A stretch of DNA of 64,000 nt. Origin: DATAGF01 sp963835685. GTDB taxonomy: Bacteria; Actinomycetota; Thermoleophilia; Miltoncostaeales; Miltoncostaeaceae. How positions within the stretch are numbered: position 1 is the stretch's first letter; the number at the start of each line of letters is the position of its first letter. The notes beneath the pieces are model-generated. The model worked only from the letters and a program-made list of their open reading frames with translations. It was not told the DNA's origin and searched no databases. The translations under genes were made by a program, and so were the position numbers. This document shows positions 9,788 to 18,781 of this stretch, piece by piece. The stretch is taken from assembly GCA_963835685.1 (NCBI GenBank), contig CAWIGI010000020.1, positions 1 to 64,000 of the forward strand, in the 5' to 3' direction.

Positions 9788-11416
9788 TTACATGTCCATC
9801 CCCATGCCGCCCATGCCGCCCATGCCGGCCGCGCCGGCGTTCTCCTCGGGCTTGTCGGCCACCACCGCCTCGGTGGTGATGATGTTCTTGGCGATGCGAG
9901 GAGGCGTTCTGGAGGGCCGAGCGGGTGACCATGGCCGGGTCGATGATGCCGGCCTTGACCAGGTCGACGTACTCGCCCGCTCTCGACGTCGAGGCCCACG
10001 CCGACCTTCTTTGCCTTGACCTCGCCCACCACCACCGAGCCTTCCAGGCCGGCGTTCTCGGCCAGCTGGCGCAGGGGCTCCTCCAGGGCCCGGCGCACGA
10101 TCGCGGCCCCGGTGGCCTCGTCGCCCTCCAGCTTGAGCGCTTCGAGGGCCGGGATGCTGTTGATCAGCACCACCCCGCCGCCGGGCACGATCCCCTCCTC
10201 GAGGGCCGCCCGGGTGGCCTGGAGGGCGTCCTCGACGCGGTGCTTTCGCTCCTTCATCTCGGTCTCGGTGGCGGCGCCCACCTTGACCACGGCCACCCCG
10301 CCGGCCAGCTTGGCCAGGCGCTCCTGGAGCTTCTCGCGGTCGAAGTCCGAGTCGGTGGTCTCGATCTCGGCCTTGATCTGCTTGATGCGGCCCTTGATCT
10401 CCTCGGAGGCGCCGGCGCCGTCGATGATGGTGGTGGCGTCCTTTGAGACCACCACCCGGCGGGCCCGGCCCAGCTGGGAGACCTGGGCGTTCTGGAGCTT
10501 GAGGCCCATCTCCTCGCTGATCACCTCGCCGCCGCGAGAGGATGGCGATGTCCTCCAGCATGCGCTTGCGCCGGTCGCCGAAGCCCGGCGCCTTGACGGC
10601 GATGCCGGTGAAGGTGCCGCGCAGCTTGTTGACGATCAGGGTCGCCAGGGCCTCGCCCTCGACGTCCTCGGCGATCACCAGCAGCGGCCGGCCCTGGCCG
10701 ATCACCTGCTCCAGCAGGGGCAGGAGGTCCTGCACGGAGCTGATCTTGCCGCCGTTGATGAGGATGAAGGGGTCCTCCAGCACCGCCTCCATGCGGTCCT
10801 GGTCGGTGACCATGTAGGGGCTCATGTAGCCGCGGTCGAACTGCATGCCCTCGGTGAACTCGAGGTCCATGCCGAAGGTCTGGCCCTCCTCGACGTTGAC
10901 CACCCCGTCCTTGCCGACCTTCTCGATGGCGTCGGCGATCACGTCGCCGATGGCCCGGTCGCGGCTGCTGATGGTGGCCACCCGGGCGATGTCCTCCTTG
11001 CCGGCCACCTCGGAGCTGGCGGCGGCGATCCGCTCGACCACCACCTCGACGGCGGCCTCGATGCCGCGCTTGAGGCCCATCGGGTTGGCCCCGGCGGCCA
11101 CGTTCTTGAGGCCCTCGCGGACGATCGCCTGGGCCAGCAGGGTGGCGGTGGTGGTGCCGTCGCCGGCCACGTCGTTGGTGGCGGTGGCCACCTCCCGCAC
11201 CAGCTGGGCGCCCTGGTTCTCGAAGGGGTCCTCGACCTCGATCTCGCGGGCGATGGTGACGCCGTCGTTGGTGATGGTGGGCGCGCCGAACTTCTTGTCG
11301 AGCACCACGTAGCGCCCCTTGGGGCCGAGGGTCACCTTGACCGCGTCGGCCAGGGTGTTGACCCCGCGCTCCAGGGCGCGGCGGGCGTCCTCGTCGAACT
11401 TGATGAGCTTGGGCAC
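9788..11416 (-). CDS. groEL: chaperonin GroEL (frameshifted by sequencing)
   Basis: This encodes the 60-kDa chaperonin subunit that folds proteins inside the GroEL-GroES cage. The N-terminal part carries VTLGPKGRYVVLDKKFGAP and the ATP-binding DGTTTATLLAQAI. The apical and C-terminal parts follow after a frame change near 10535 (MISEEMGLKL, then GIVPGGGVVL). Two more changes near 9980 and 9905 lead to IAKNIITTEAVVADKPEE and the GGMGGMGMDM tail with TAA at 9788. Corrected length is about 540 residues, the family norm. It lies two bases after groES in a groES-groEL operon under CIRCE control. Confidence 0.97.
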   Translation of the reverse strand: MPKLIKFDEDARRALERGVNTLADAVKVTLGPKGRYVVLDKKFGAPTITNDGVTIAREIEVEDPFENQGAQLVREVATATNDVAGDGTTTATLLAQAIVREGLKNVAAGANPMGLKRGIEAAVEVVVERIAAASSEVAGKEDIARVATISSRDRAIGDVIADAIEKVGKDGVVNVEEGQTFGMDLEFTEGMQFDRGYMSPYMVTDQDRMEAVLEDPFILINGGKISSVQDLLPLLEQVIGQGRPLLVIAEDVEGEALATLIVNKLRGTFTGIAVKAPGFGDRRKRMLEDIAILSRRRGDQRGDGPQAPERPGLPAGPGPPGGGLKGRHHHHRRRRRLRGDQGPHQADQGRDRDHRLGLRPREAPGAPGQAGRRGGRGQGGRRHRDRDEGAKAPRRGRPPGHPGGPRGGDRARRRGGADQQHPGPRSAQAGGRRGHRGRDRAPGPGGAPAPAGRERRPGRLGGGGRGQGKEGRRGPRRRERASTSTWSRPASSTRPWSPARPSRTPPRIAKNIITTEAVVADKPEENAGAAGMGGMGGMGMDM

Positions 11417-11418
11417 CG

Positions 11419-11703
11419 TCAGACCGCCTTCGCCAGGATGTCGGACTCGCGAAGGATCAGAAGATCCTCGCCGTCCACCTTCACCTCCGTACCGCCGTAC
11501 TTCGAGTAGATGACCTCGTCGCCCTCCGCGACCTGCGGCTCGACGCGCTTGCCGTCCTCGAAGCGGCCGGGGCCGACGGCGAGGACCTTCCCCCGCTGTG
11601 GCTTCTCGGCCGCCGTGTCCGGGAGGACGATGCCGCTGGCGGTCACCTGCTCAGCCTCGATGGACCGGACGACCACCCGGTCGGCCAAGGGCTGCAGATT
11701 CAC
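11419..11703 (-). CDS. groES: co-chaperonin GroES
   Basis: This is the 94-residue lid subunit for GroEL. NLQPLADRVVVRSIEAEQ, the mobile-loop region TASGIVLPDTAAEKPQ and the C-terminal LILRESDILA are diagnostic. I choose the GTG at 11703, because AGGGGGAA sits correctly upstream and the protein then begins at the usual family start. A GTG at 11724 in the same frame would put the start codon inside the CIRCE operator and add seven unsupported residues. Confidence 0.96.
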   Translation of the reverse strand: MNLQPLADRVVVRSIEAEQVTASGIVLPDTAAEKPQRGKVLAVGPGRFEDGKRVEPQVAEGDEVIYSKYGGTEVKVDGEDLLILRESDILAKAV

Positions 11704-11717
11704 GAACTTCCCCCTCG

Positions 11718-11744
11718 TTGGCACTCGTTGGATGAGAGTGCCAA
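11718..11744. promoter_or_regulatory. CIRCE operator (HrcA-binding site)
   Basis: TTGGCACTC (11718-11726), nine bases and GAGTGCCAA (11736-11744) form a perfect inverted repeat matching the CIRCE consensus TTAGCACTC-N9-GAGTGCTAA apart from one symmetric A-to-G change. It lies 15 bases before the groES start. CIRCE is the HrcA repressor site, so groES-groEL is expected to be induced by heat shock. hrcA itself is not in the window. Confidence 0.95.
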
Positions 11745-11796
11745 GAGACTGCCACCGCGCCCGGCGGGATTCAAGCGGCGGGCGCGCCGCTCCGGG

Positions 11797-12159
11797 TCAC
11801 TTGAGCGACGGGTACTCGATGATCTCGCTGAAGTGGATCACCGAGACCGTGTCGTCGAGCGTCACCTCGCGGGAGTAGATGTGCGAGAGGAAGTGGAGCG
11901 TGTCCTCCACGAGGCGGAATTCGGGGTTGTCGCGCTCGATCTCGCGCTGGGTCAGCTCGCGCACCGGCTTGACGTCAACCTGGTCGATGATGGCCGTGAA
12001 GATGCGCTGGCGCGGCCCGTGGCGGTGACCGACGGTGACCCAGACCAGCAGGCCCTGCTTGTACTTGTGCGACTTGTCGCCGAGCCGGATCGTCGCCGTC
12101 TTGCGCCCCTTGCGGAGCTGGTCGATGAACAGCGGCGAGTAGAAGTTGAGCGCAAACAC
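11797..12159 (-). CDS. ASCH (PUA-like) domain protein
   Basis: This is an intact 120-residue protein with the ASCH fold, related to PUA domains and thought to bind RNA. FYSPLFIDQLRKGRKTATIR is the conserved N-terminal block, with the GRKT/IR pair lining the proposed ligand cleft. VWVTVGHRHGPRQ and the C-terminal VSVIHFSEI follow. It stands alone between groES and a Nudix gene. The substrate is unknown. Confidence 0.8.
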   Translation of the reverse strand: MFALNFYSPLFIDQLRKGRKTATIRLGDKSHKYKQGLLVWVTVGHRHGPRQRIFTAIIDQVDVKPVRELTQREIERDNPEFRLVEDTLHFLSHIYSREVTLDDTVSVIHFSEIIEYPSLK

Positions 12160-12216
12160 GGGCGTCCTCGGGGGGTCGGGCCGGTCGGGGCAGGCGGGCG
12201 GGGCGCGGTCGGGCTC

Positions 12217-12685
12217 TCAGGGCCCTTCCTCGTTCGCGCCGGGCCCACCGTAACCTCCCGCCCTGAGCGTGGCGAGGGCGCCCTCCATCACCCTCCGCTC
12301 GCCCGGATAGGTGAGGGCGGTGGGGGCCTCGGCCACCGGCACCAGCCTCACGCCCTCCACCTCCGCGTCGTGGTGCGCGGGCGACCCGGCGCGGTAGGCG
12401 AGCAGGTAGAACGCCACCCGCTTGGCGATGCGCGCGCGGCTCGTCCGCGACCAGTACATGTACGAGATCTCCTCGAGCGGCGCGATCACCGTCCCGCTGA
12501 TCCCCGTCTCCTCGCGCGTCTCGCGCACGGCGGTCTGCTCGGGCTGCTCGCCCGCCTCGATGTGGCCCTTGGGCAGCGCGAGGACCTCGCCCGCCGCGGA
12601 GGGAGATCAGCGCGACGAGCAGCGCCGAGCCGACCGGGACCAGCAGCACGCCCCCGGCGGACCGCTCGTTGATGACGCGCGCCAC
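12217..12685 (-). CDS. Nudix hydrolase (frameshifted)
   Basis: This encodes a Nudix pyrophosphohydrolase. The Nudix box reads GHIEAGEQPEQTAVRETREE followed by TGI, matching the GX5EX7REUXEEXGU pattern that binds the catalytic divalent metal. The start (MARVINERSAGGVLLV, GTG at 12685) joins the box through a frame change near 12600. The C-terminal ALTYPGERRVMEGAL is common in RppH- and MutT-like relatives. The substrate cannot be predicted. Confidence 0.85.
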
Positions 12686-12723
12686 GCCGACGCGCGGGCT
12701 CGGCTACTCGGCCGTCGTGGGGT

Positions 12724-13293
12724 CTACTTGCCGCCGAAGAGGCGCTTGAGGAAGCCCTTGAAGCCGCCCGACGGCTGCGCGGCGCCCTCCGGGGAGGCCG
12801 CCGCCGTGGCGGCCTGCTCCGCCGCCGCGCCGTTGGCCGCGCTGGCCTGGGCGCGGCCGTCGCCGCCTCGCCGCCGCCGTCGCCGACCCACTTGTCCAGG
12901 GCCTCCCAGCCGGTCTTCTTCTCGCCGGCCGGTGCGTCGGCAGCCGCAGCCGCCCCGGCGGCCGCAGCCGCGGGCGCCGCCTCCTCGCCGCCGCCGCCGA
13001 CCCACTTGTCCAGGGCCTCCCAGCCGGTCTTCTTCTCGCCGGCCGGTGCGTCGGCGGCCGCAGCCGCGGCCGCCGCGCGCCGCCTCGCCGCCGCCGCCGA
13101 CCCACTTGTCCAGGGCCTCCCAGCCGGTCTTCTTCTCGCCGGCCGGTGCGTCGGCAGCCGCCTCGGCCGCCGCCGGCGTCGCGGGCGCGTCGGCCTCGCC
13201 GCCGCCGCCTCCGACCCACTTCTCCAGGGCCTCCCAGCCGGTCTTCTTCTCGCCGCCGGCGACGGGGGGCAGGAAACGGCGCGGACGGGTCAT
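12724..13293 (-). CDS. four-repeat KKTGWEAL protein of unknown function (frameshifted)
   Basis: I do not recognise this family. The ATG at 13293 follows a strong GGAGGAG. The protein opens MTRPRRFLPP and then repeats a unit GEKKTGWEAL(E/D)KWVGGGG four times, separated by alanine/proline-rich linkers with the motif DAPAGEKK. It ends in a basic amphipathic segment GGFKGFLKRLFGGK that could associate with membrane or nucleic acid. Reading through all four units needs frame changes near 13080 and 12870. The units look like short helices joined by flexible linkers. No signal peptide is visible. It lies between rsgA and the Nudix gene on the same strand. Confidence 0.7.
   Translation of the reverse strand: MTRPRRFLPPVAGGEKKTGWEALEKWVGGGGGEADAPATPAAAEAAADAPAGEKKTGWEALDKWVGGGGEAARGGRGCGRRRTGRREEDRLGGPGQVGRRRRRGGGARGCGRRGGCGCRRTGRREEDRLGGPGQVGRRRRRRGGDGRAQASAANGAAAEQAATAAASPEGAAQPSGGFKGFLKRLFGGK
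12885..13253. repeat. four near-identical direct repeats inside the KKTGWEAL gene
   Basis: A 57-bp unit beginning gacccacttgtccagggc is identical at 12885-12941, 12999-13055 and 13099-13155. A fourth copy from 13213 differs by one early base and diverges after about 41 bases. Spacings are 114, 100 and 114 bases. 114 equals 38 codons, and the 100-base interval is out of frame, marking the site of an indel. Identity extends to third codon positions, so the copies are young or homogenised. Confidence 0.9.
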
Positions 13294-13410
13294 GTACTCC
13301 TCCAACAGGGGTCGGATCTCGCCGGGGAAAGATTCGTGCGGTGCCGCACGAACTTACGGGGTCGCGTCGGGGCAGGTCAAGGTCGCCGAGCCCTCGTGGG
13401 CGATCCCCGA

Positions 13411-14295
13411 TCAGCCCGTGTCGTCGAGCATCCGGCGGTAGCTCTCGAGGCGCTCCGGGCTCACCCGGCCGGGCACGGCGCAGCCCGCGTCGCCGTCGTG
13501 GGCGCAACCTCGGAAGCGGCAGTCGCGCCCGGCGGCGGCGATCTCGGGGAAGCCCGCCTCGAGTTGCTCCCGGGACAGCCGCGGGAGGTGGAAGGTGCGC
13601 ACCCCAGCCATGTCCACGACCGCGCCGCCCCCGGGCAGCGGGATCAGGCGCGGGTCGGTGGTGGTGTGCCGGCCGGTGCCCGCCTTGCGGCTGACCGATC
13701 CCACGGCGCGCTCCACGCCGGTGAGCTCCCGCGTCAGCGTCGACTTCCCGACCCCCGACGGCCCCGCCAGGATCGCCGTCCGGCCGCCGATCAGGGCGCG
13801 CAGCCGAGCGGCCAGGCCCGGGTCGCGGCTCGAGCCGGCGAGCGTCGGATAGCCCACCGCCTCGTAGCGATCGAGCAGGGCGCGGAGCCCCGGCTCGTCG
13901 TGCGGCAGGTCCGTCTTGGTCACCAGGAGGGCCGGCTCGAGCGACCCGACCTCGCCCACGACGAGGTAGCGGTCGATCAGTGCCGGGCGCCACGGCGGCT
14001 CGGCCGCCGCCGACGCGACGATCAGCAGGTCGGCGTTCGCCGCCAGCGGGCGGGGCCGGCCGTCGGTCCCCTGACCCCGGGCGAGCAGGCTGCGGCGCGG
14101 GGCGACGCCCACGACGGTGAGCCGGTCGCCGTCCCTCCGCAGCTCGACCCGGTCACCGGCCACCGCCGGCCCCCCCGGCAGCCGCCGCGCGACCAGGGCC
14201 TCCACCTCCTCGCCGCCCGCCCAGACGCTCGCCGTGGGCCCTGAGACCCGGAGGACGACCGGGCGGTCGTCCGGCGCCGCGTCGGCGGGGCTCAC
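13411..14295 (-). CDS. rsgA: ribosome small-subunit-dependent GTPase RsgA
   Basis: This is a circularly permuted GTPase that helps mature the 30S subunit. The G motifs occur in permuted order: the G4 motif TKTD (LLVTKTDLPHDEP) precedes the G1 motif AGPSGVGKSTL, followed by a G3-type VDMAGVR. An N-terminal OB-fold region and a C-terminal zinc motif (CRFRGCAHDGDAGC) complete the family architecture at 294 residues. The GTG at 14295 overlaps the pyrE stop as GTGA, so the two genes are translationally coupled. The gene is intact. Confidence 0.95.
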   Translation of the reverse strand: MSPADAAPDDRPVVLRVSGPTASVWAGGEEVEALVARRLPGGPAVAGDRVELRRDGDRLTVVGVAPRRSLLARGQGTDGRPRPLAANADLLIVASAAAEPPWRPALIDRYLVVGEVGSLEPALLVTKTDLPHDEPGLRALLDRYEAVGYPTLAGSSRDPGLAARLRALIGGRTAILAGPSGVGKSTLTRELTGVERAVGSVSRKAGTGRHTTTDPRLIPLPGGGAVVDMAGVRTFHLPRLSREQLEAGFPEIAAAGRDCRFRGCAHDGDAGCAVPGRVSPERLESYRRMLDDTG

Positions 14296-14868
14296 GACGA
14301 GGAGCGCCCGGCCTCGAGAAGCTCGGGGGCCGTGAAGAGGGCGTGCAGCGGGGCGTCCCCGAGCGCGGCGCTCGACCGCGTCGCGACCGCCCTCGCCCCG
14401 GTCGATCACGACCAGCGCCGCGACGACCACGCCGCCGGCCTGGCGGGCCACCTCGGTGGCGGTCACCAGCGAGCCGCCGGTGGTGAGCACGTCGTCGACG
14501 ATCGCGACCGGCGTGCCCTCCTCGATGAAGGGTCCCTCGATCCACTGCTGCAGGCCGTGCTTCTTCGCCTCCTTGCGCACGAAGAACCCCGTGACGCGGC
14601 GCCCCTGGGCCCAGGCGGCCGCGCTCACGGCGCAGACCAGCGGGTCGGCCCCCAGCGTCAGGCCGCCGACGGCCGCGGGCGACGCGGCCCGGAGCGCACC
14701 CCAGGCGAGGGCCCCGGAGAGGGCCGCGCCCTCGGGGTCCAGCAGAACCTGGCGCGCGTCGAAGTAGTAGGAGGACCGGCGGCCGGATGCGAGGACGACC
14801 GACTCGCGCACCAGCGCGTGCTCGCGCAGCAGGGTCGCGAGACGGGCGCGGGCGGCGTCGGCGGGCAC
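14292..14868 (-). CDS. pyrE: orotate phosphoribosyltransferase (frameshifted near the end)
   Basis: This encodes OPRTase, which converts orotate plus PRPP to OMP in pyrimidine synthesis. The PRPP loop is VAIVDDVLTTGGS. SSYYFDARQVLLDPEG and GFFVRKEAKKHG are conserved substrate-binding blocks. A single frame change near 14375 restores a C-terminus ending APELLEAGRSSS with TGA at 14292, overlapping the rsgA start. Without correction the frame would run straight into rsgA. The start is a GTG at 14868. Confidence 0.93.
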
Positions 14869-14935
14869 GCGGGCATCCTATGGACCGCTACCGTTGCGGG
14901 TGCCCGGATGACCCGCCCAGCGGAGGAGCTCGCAG

Positions 14936-15211
14936 ATGACCGAGGTGGTGCCGGAGCCGACGCCGAACCCGAACGCCGTCAAGTTCACCCTCGACCGGCC
15001 GACCACCGAGGGGCGCTCCCAGACGTACAGGGCGGGCTCCGACCCGGCCGAGTCGCCGCTCGGTGCCCGCATCTTCGCGCTCGACGGCGTGACCAACGTC
15101 TTCATGACGGCGAACTTCGTCAGCGTCACGAAGGAGGACGCCGCCGACTGGGACGAGCTCGTCCCCCGGGTGATCGACGAGCTGCAGGCCCACTTCGCCG
15201 AGGCCGGATGA
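14936..15211 (+). CDS. Nfu/NifU N-terminal domain protein
   Basis: This is an intact 91-residue protein consisting only of the Nfu_N domain found in iron-sulfur scaffold proteins. Hallmarks are TPNPNAVKFTLDR, ARIFALDGVTNVFM and NFVSVTK. The C-terminal NifU domain with its CxxC is absent, so cluster binding would need another protein. GGAGGAG lies eight bases before the ATG. The stop overlaps the next gene as ATGA. Confidence 0.9.
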   Translation: MTEVVPEPTPNPNAVKFTLDRPTTEGRSQTYRAGSDPAESPLGARIFALDGVTNVFMTANFVSVTKEDAADWDELVPRVIDELQAHFAEAG

Positions 15212-15444
15212 GCCCGACCGGCGTCGCCTTCTCGTACGCGATCGGGCTGATCTTCGCCGTGGGCGGGATCCTCTTCCTCGCGCTGCTGGACGAGAACCGC
15301 TTCCTCTTCGGCATCCCCTACCTGCTCATGGGGCTGGTGATCCTGGGGGGGGTCGCCGCCAGCCAGCGCCGCACGCGGCGCCGCGCGCACGGCGAGGAGG
15401 ACCGCGGGCGCGGCTCCGGGCCGGGGCGGCCCACGCCCTACTAG
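15208..15444 (+). CDS. small two-helix membrane protein
   Basis: This 78-residue protein has two hydrophobic helices (from FSYAIGLIFAVGGILFLAL, and from GIPYLLMGLVILGG) and a basic, glycine-rich tail. It is coupled to the Nfu_N gene by an ATGA overlap. Its stop overlaps the convergent propeller gene by a few bases. I recognise no family. Confidence 0.65.
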   Translation: MSPTGVAFSYAIGLIFAVGGILFLALLDENRFLFGIPYLLMGLVILGGVAASQRRTRRRAHGEEDRGRGSGPGRPTPY

Positions 15445-17334
15445 CGCCTCTTGGGCGGCGCGACCGTCATGGCCTTCGTCGTCGTCACGACGAGCGCGCC
15501 AGCGCGGGCGCGCACCCTCACGACGTAGCGCCCGGCCGCCGGGCGCTTCTTGAGCGTCAGGACGACCGTGCGCTGCCCGGCCTTCAGCGACCGCGAGGCC
15601 TTGCGGCCGGAGCGCCGTGAGCACGACCCTGCGGCGCGGCTTCAGCCGCACCGTCCTGCGCAGCAGCGTCACGGTGACCCGTGCGTCGGCGGCCAGGCGG
15701 AAGCGCACCGTCAGCACCTTCCCCTTCAGCGACGCCTTCAGGCGCTGGATGCGCGGGCGCAGCGCGGCGGGGCGGCCGGCGACCGCCGGGGTGATGGTCC
15801 TCGTGGCGGTGGCGGCGTTGCCGGCCCCGTCGACCGCCCGGACGGTCTGGGTCCCCGGCGCGACGGAGACGGGGAAGGTCCCGCCGGCTCCCACGGCCAC
15901 GGCCGCGCCGTTCACGGTCACCTCGCCGATTCCGGAAGGGTCGCTCGCCGTCCCCGTCGCCCCCGAGAGCGCGACCGCCGGCGGCGCGGTGTCGGTCGGA
16001 GTGAGCTCCTTCGCGAGGACGTCCGGGAGGTTGTTTGTATCAGCGACGATGAGCTCAGGGGTTGCACCCTGGTCGTCGTTCACAAAGGACACGATCGAGC
16101 CATTGCCAGCGATCACTCCGCGATCGGCGGGGGTGTTGGTCTCCGTGGTCCCGTTGGCCTGCACGCTCGCCCGCCGGGTGACGCGGGGGCCGAGATCGCG
16201 AACGTAGACGTCGGCAACGGCGTTGGCGTCGGTGCCGAAGAGATCGGTCGAGGCGGAGCGGAAGGCGACCCTCGCGCCGTCGGCCGAGATCGCCGGCCGG
16301 GCTCCCCCTTGGTTGCCGCCCGTCGCCACGCCGTCCCGCGCCGACGCGAGCGTAATCGCCCCCGTGACCATGTCGCGCCGGTAGGCGTCGTTTGCTCCGA
16401 CATCGTTGGCGGGGTCGTACGCCTGACCAGTCTCGAAGACCACGTAGCGGCCGTCGCCGGAGATGTCCGGGAAGTTCGAGGGGCTCGTGACGGTCGGGTC
16501 GCTGGCGCCCGCTGTCGTGCCCGCAGCCAAATTGCGCACGACGATGTCATTGACGTCCATCATTGGCGGGTCGCCGGGGAGGAGGTTGTTGGTGCCGGCC
16601 ACCGCCTCGAATGCGACGATGCGGCCGTCGGCGCTGATGGCAGGGCGCTCGGTGGTTCCATTGGCCTGGACGCCCGCCGCGCTCTGGGCGGCGAGCACCG
16701 TGGTCGAGGCGGCGAGGTCACGCACGAGGACGTCGGAGGCGGTTCCATTGGCGTCCGGGGCGATGAGGTTCGTGGCCGCACCCGACGTGAAGACGACGCG
16801 CCGACCATCGTACGAGATGTCGGGGTCCCCGCCGATGGCGGCGTTCGCCTTCTGGCCGGCCGAGTTCACCGAGACCAGCGCCACGGCACCGGTCTGGAGG
16901 TCCTTGCGGTAGACGTCCAGCGTCGCGTCCCCGTCGGCCGCCGTGAGGCTCGCGGCGGTCGAGAAGACCGCGTAGCGCCCGTTCCCCGAGATCGAGAACA
17001 AGACGTTCTCCACCATCTGGGCCTCTACCGCCGCACCCGCTGGCGCGCCGGCCGCGTTTGCCGACGCGAGGACGGTGGTTCCCGCAACCCGGTCGCGGAC
17101 GTAGAGCTGCGCGACGGCGTTCACCTGCGTACCGGCGAGGTCCGCGGCAGACGTGAACGCGACGAAGCGCCCGTCGGCCGAGACCGCCGAGGCCTCGGCC
17201 GGCTGGTTGCCCGGTGCCTCGCTCGAGGAGACCGAGACCAGGGAGATGTCGCCCGGCGCGCCCAGCGCGACGCCGGCGGCCGCCGCCGCCGAGGCGGCGA
17301 CGATGCCGAGGGCGGCGAGGCGGCGGCGTCTCAC
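15441..17334 (-). CDS. secreted PD40-type beta-propeller protein
   Basis: This is a secreted, roughly 630-residue protein. A signal peptide (VRRRRLAALGIVAASAAAAA) starts at the GTG at 17334. It is followed by TolB/PD40-like blades, each built around variants of ISADGRFVAFTS and VYVRDL (AVSADGRFVAF, SISGNGRYAVF, DISYDGRRVVF, AISADGRIVAF, DISGDGRYVVF, AISADGARVAF). After the propeller comes an Ig-like segment (GIGEVTVNGAAVAVGAGG) and a basic C-terminal beta domain. One frame change near 15612 is needed to reach the end (VAPPKRR, TAG at 15441). The ligand is unknown. Confidence 0.85.
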
Positions 17335-17392
17335 CCGGCGATCCTGCCCCGCCCCCGGCCGCGGGCGCAACCGCCGAAGGTCGAGGCCGGCG

Positions 17393-18760
17393 TCAGGCCG
17401 GGAGCGCGGGGAGGCCCTCCAGCTCGGCCGCGGCCTGGTCGAGCTCCTCCTGGGGCAGCTCGTAGTCGGTCATCTCGCCGTTCAGGAACGCGTCGTAGGC
17501 GCCCATGTCGAAGTTGCCGTGGCCGCAGAGGTTGAACAGGATCGTGCGCTCCACGCCCTCCTCCCGGGCCCGCTCGACCTCCTCGGCCACCGCGCGCAGC
17601 GCGTGGGAGGGCTCGGGGGCGGGGATGATGCCCTCCGCGCGGGCGAACCGGACCGCCTCCGCGAAGCACTCGCTCTGGTGGTAGGCCCGCGCCTCCATGA
17701 TCCCCGTCTCGACCATGTGCGAGATGAGCGGCGCCATGCCGTGATAGCGCAGGCCCCCCGAGTGGATCGCGGCCGGCACGAACCCGTGGCCCAGCGTGTG
17801 CATGGCCAGCAGCGGCGCCGTCTTGGCCGTGTCGCCGAAGTCGTAGCCGTAGTGGCCCCGCGTGAGCGTGGGGCACGCGGCGGGCTCGGCGGCGACGATC
17901 CGGATCTGCCTGCCGGCGGCGACGTCGGGGATGAACGGGAACACCAGGCCGGCGAAGTTCGACCCGCCGCCGACGCAGCCCACGATGACGTCGGGCTCGG
18001 CGCCCGCCTCGGCGAGCTGCTCGCGCGCCTCCTGGCCCACGACGGTCTGGTGCAGCAGCACGTGGTTCAGCACGCTCCCGAGGGCGTAGCGCGTGTCGTC
18101 GCGGGTCGCCGCGTCCTCGACGGCCTCGCTGATCGCGATGCCCAGGCTGCCCGTGCTCTGGGGGTCGGTCTCGAGGATCGCGCGGCCCGCGTTCGTGTCC
18201 GGCGACGGGCTCGGCACGACCTCGCCGCCCCAGGTGCGGATCATCGAGCGACGATAGGGCTTCTGATCGTAGGAGGCGCGCACCATGTAGACCTTGCACT
18301 CCAGGCCGAAGAGCTCGCAGGCGAACGCCAGCGCCGAGCCCCACTGGCCGGCGCCGGTCTCGGTCGCCAGCCGCGCGACGCCCTCCTCGCGGTTGTAGTA
18401 GGCCTGCGGCACCGAGGTGTTGGGCTTGTGGCTGCCCGCCGGGCTGACGCCCTCGTACTTGTAGAAGATGCGGCAGGTCGTCCCGAGCGCCCGCTCCAGG
18501 CCGAGGGCGCGGTGGAGCGGCGTCGGCCGCCACATCGAGTAGACCTCGCGGACGGGGTCCGGGATCGGCACCCAGCGCTCGCCGCTCACCTCCTGCAGGA
18601 TCAGGGCCATCGGGAACAGCGGGGCCAGGTCGTCCGGGCCCACGGGCCCGCCGGTGCCGGGGTGAAGCGGCGGGGGCGGCAGCGAGGGGAGATCGGCCGC
18701 GACGTTGTACCACCGGCGCGGGATCGCGTCCTCGGGCAGGATGTAGCGCCGCTGGGCCAC
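17393..18760 (-). CDS. TrpB2-type tryptophan synthase beta chain-like enzyme
   Basis: This is a PLP enzyme of the fold-type II TrpB2 subfamily, which makes tryptophan from indole and serine without a standard TrpA partner. At 455 residues it is longer than TrpB1, as expected for TrpB2. The PLP lysine is Lys112 in AGSHKPNTS. ETGAGQWGSALAFACE, the phosphate-binding GCVGGGSNFAGL and the C-terminal LCGHGNFD are all present. No trpA is adjacent, so it may salvage indole or work as a stand-alone synthase. The gene is intact. Confidence 0.93.
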   Translation of the reverse strand: MAQRRYILPEDAIPRRWYNVAADLPSLPPPPLHPGTGGPVGPDDLAPLFPMALILQEVSGERWVPIPDPVREVYSMWRPTPLHRALGLERALGTTCRIFYKYEGVSPAGSHKPNTSVPQAYYNREEGVARLATETGAGQWGSALAFACELFGLECKVYMVRASYDQKPYRRSMIRTWGGEVVPSPSPDTNAGRAILETDPQSTGSLGIAISEAVEDAATRDDTRYALGSVLNHVLLHQTVVGQEAREQLAEAGAEPDVIVGCVGGGSNFAGLVFPFIPDVAAGRQIRIVAAEPAACPTLTRGHYGYDFGDTAKTAPLLAMHTLGHGFVPAAIHSGGLRYHGMAPLISHMVETGIMEARAYHQSECFAEAVRFARAEGIIPAPEPSHALRAVAEEVERAREEGVERTILFNLCGHGNFDMGAYDAFLNGEMTDYELPQEELDQAAAELEGLPALPA

Positions 18761-18781
18761 CGGGATCCCCTTCCCTGGGGT

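Noticed and set aside
9788..11416. groEL, hemA, ctaD and other frameshifted genes as pseudogenes
   Set aside because: The conserved sequence continues intact in the neighbouring frame with all functional motifs, and the damage affects indispensable genes across the whole window. Sequencing error is the simpler reading.
10016..11509. A long plus-strand open frame opposite groEL-groES
   Set aside because: It is antisense to two certain genes and crosses the groES-groEL boundary. GroEL antisense frames are a known artefact of GC-rich codon bias.
12885..13253. Regularly spaced repeats considered as a CRISPR array
   Set aside because: The units are 57 bp, encode a clear amino-acid repeat, and have low-complexity coding linkers rather than unique spacers. 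No cas genes are present.
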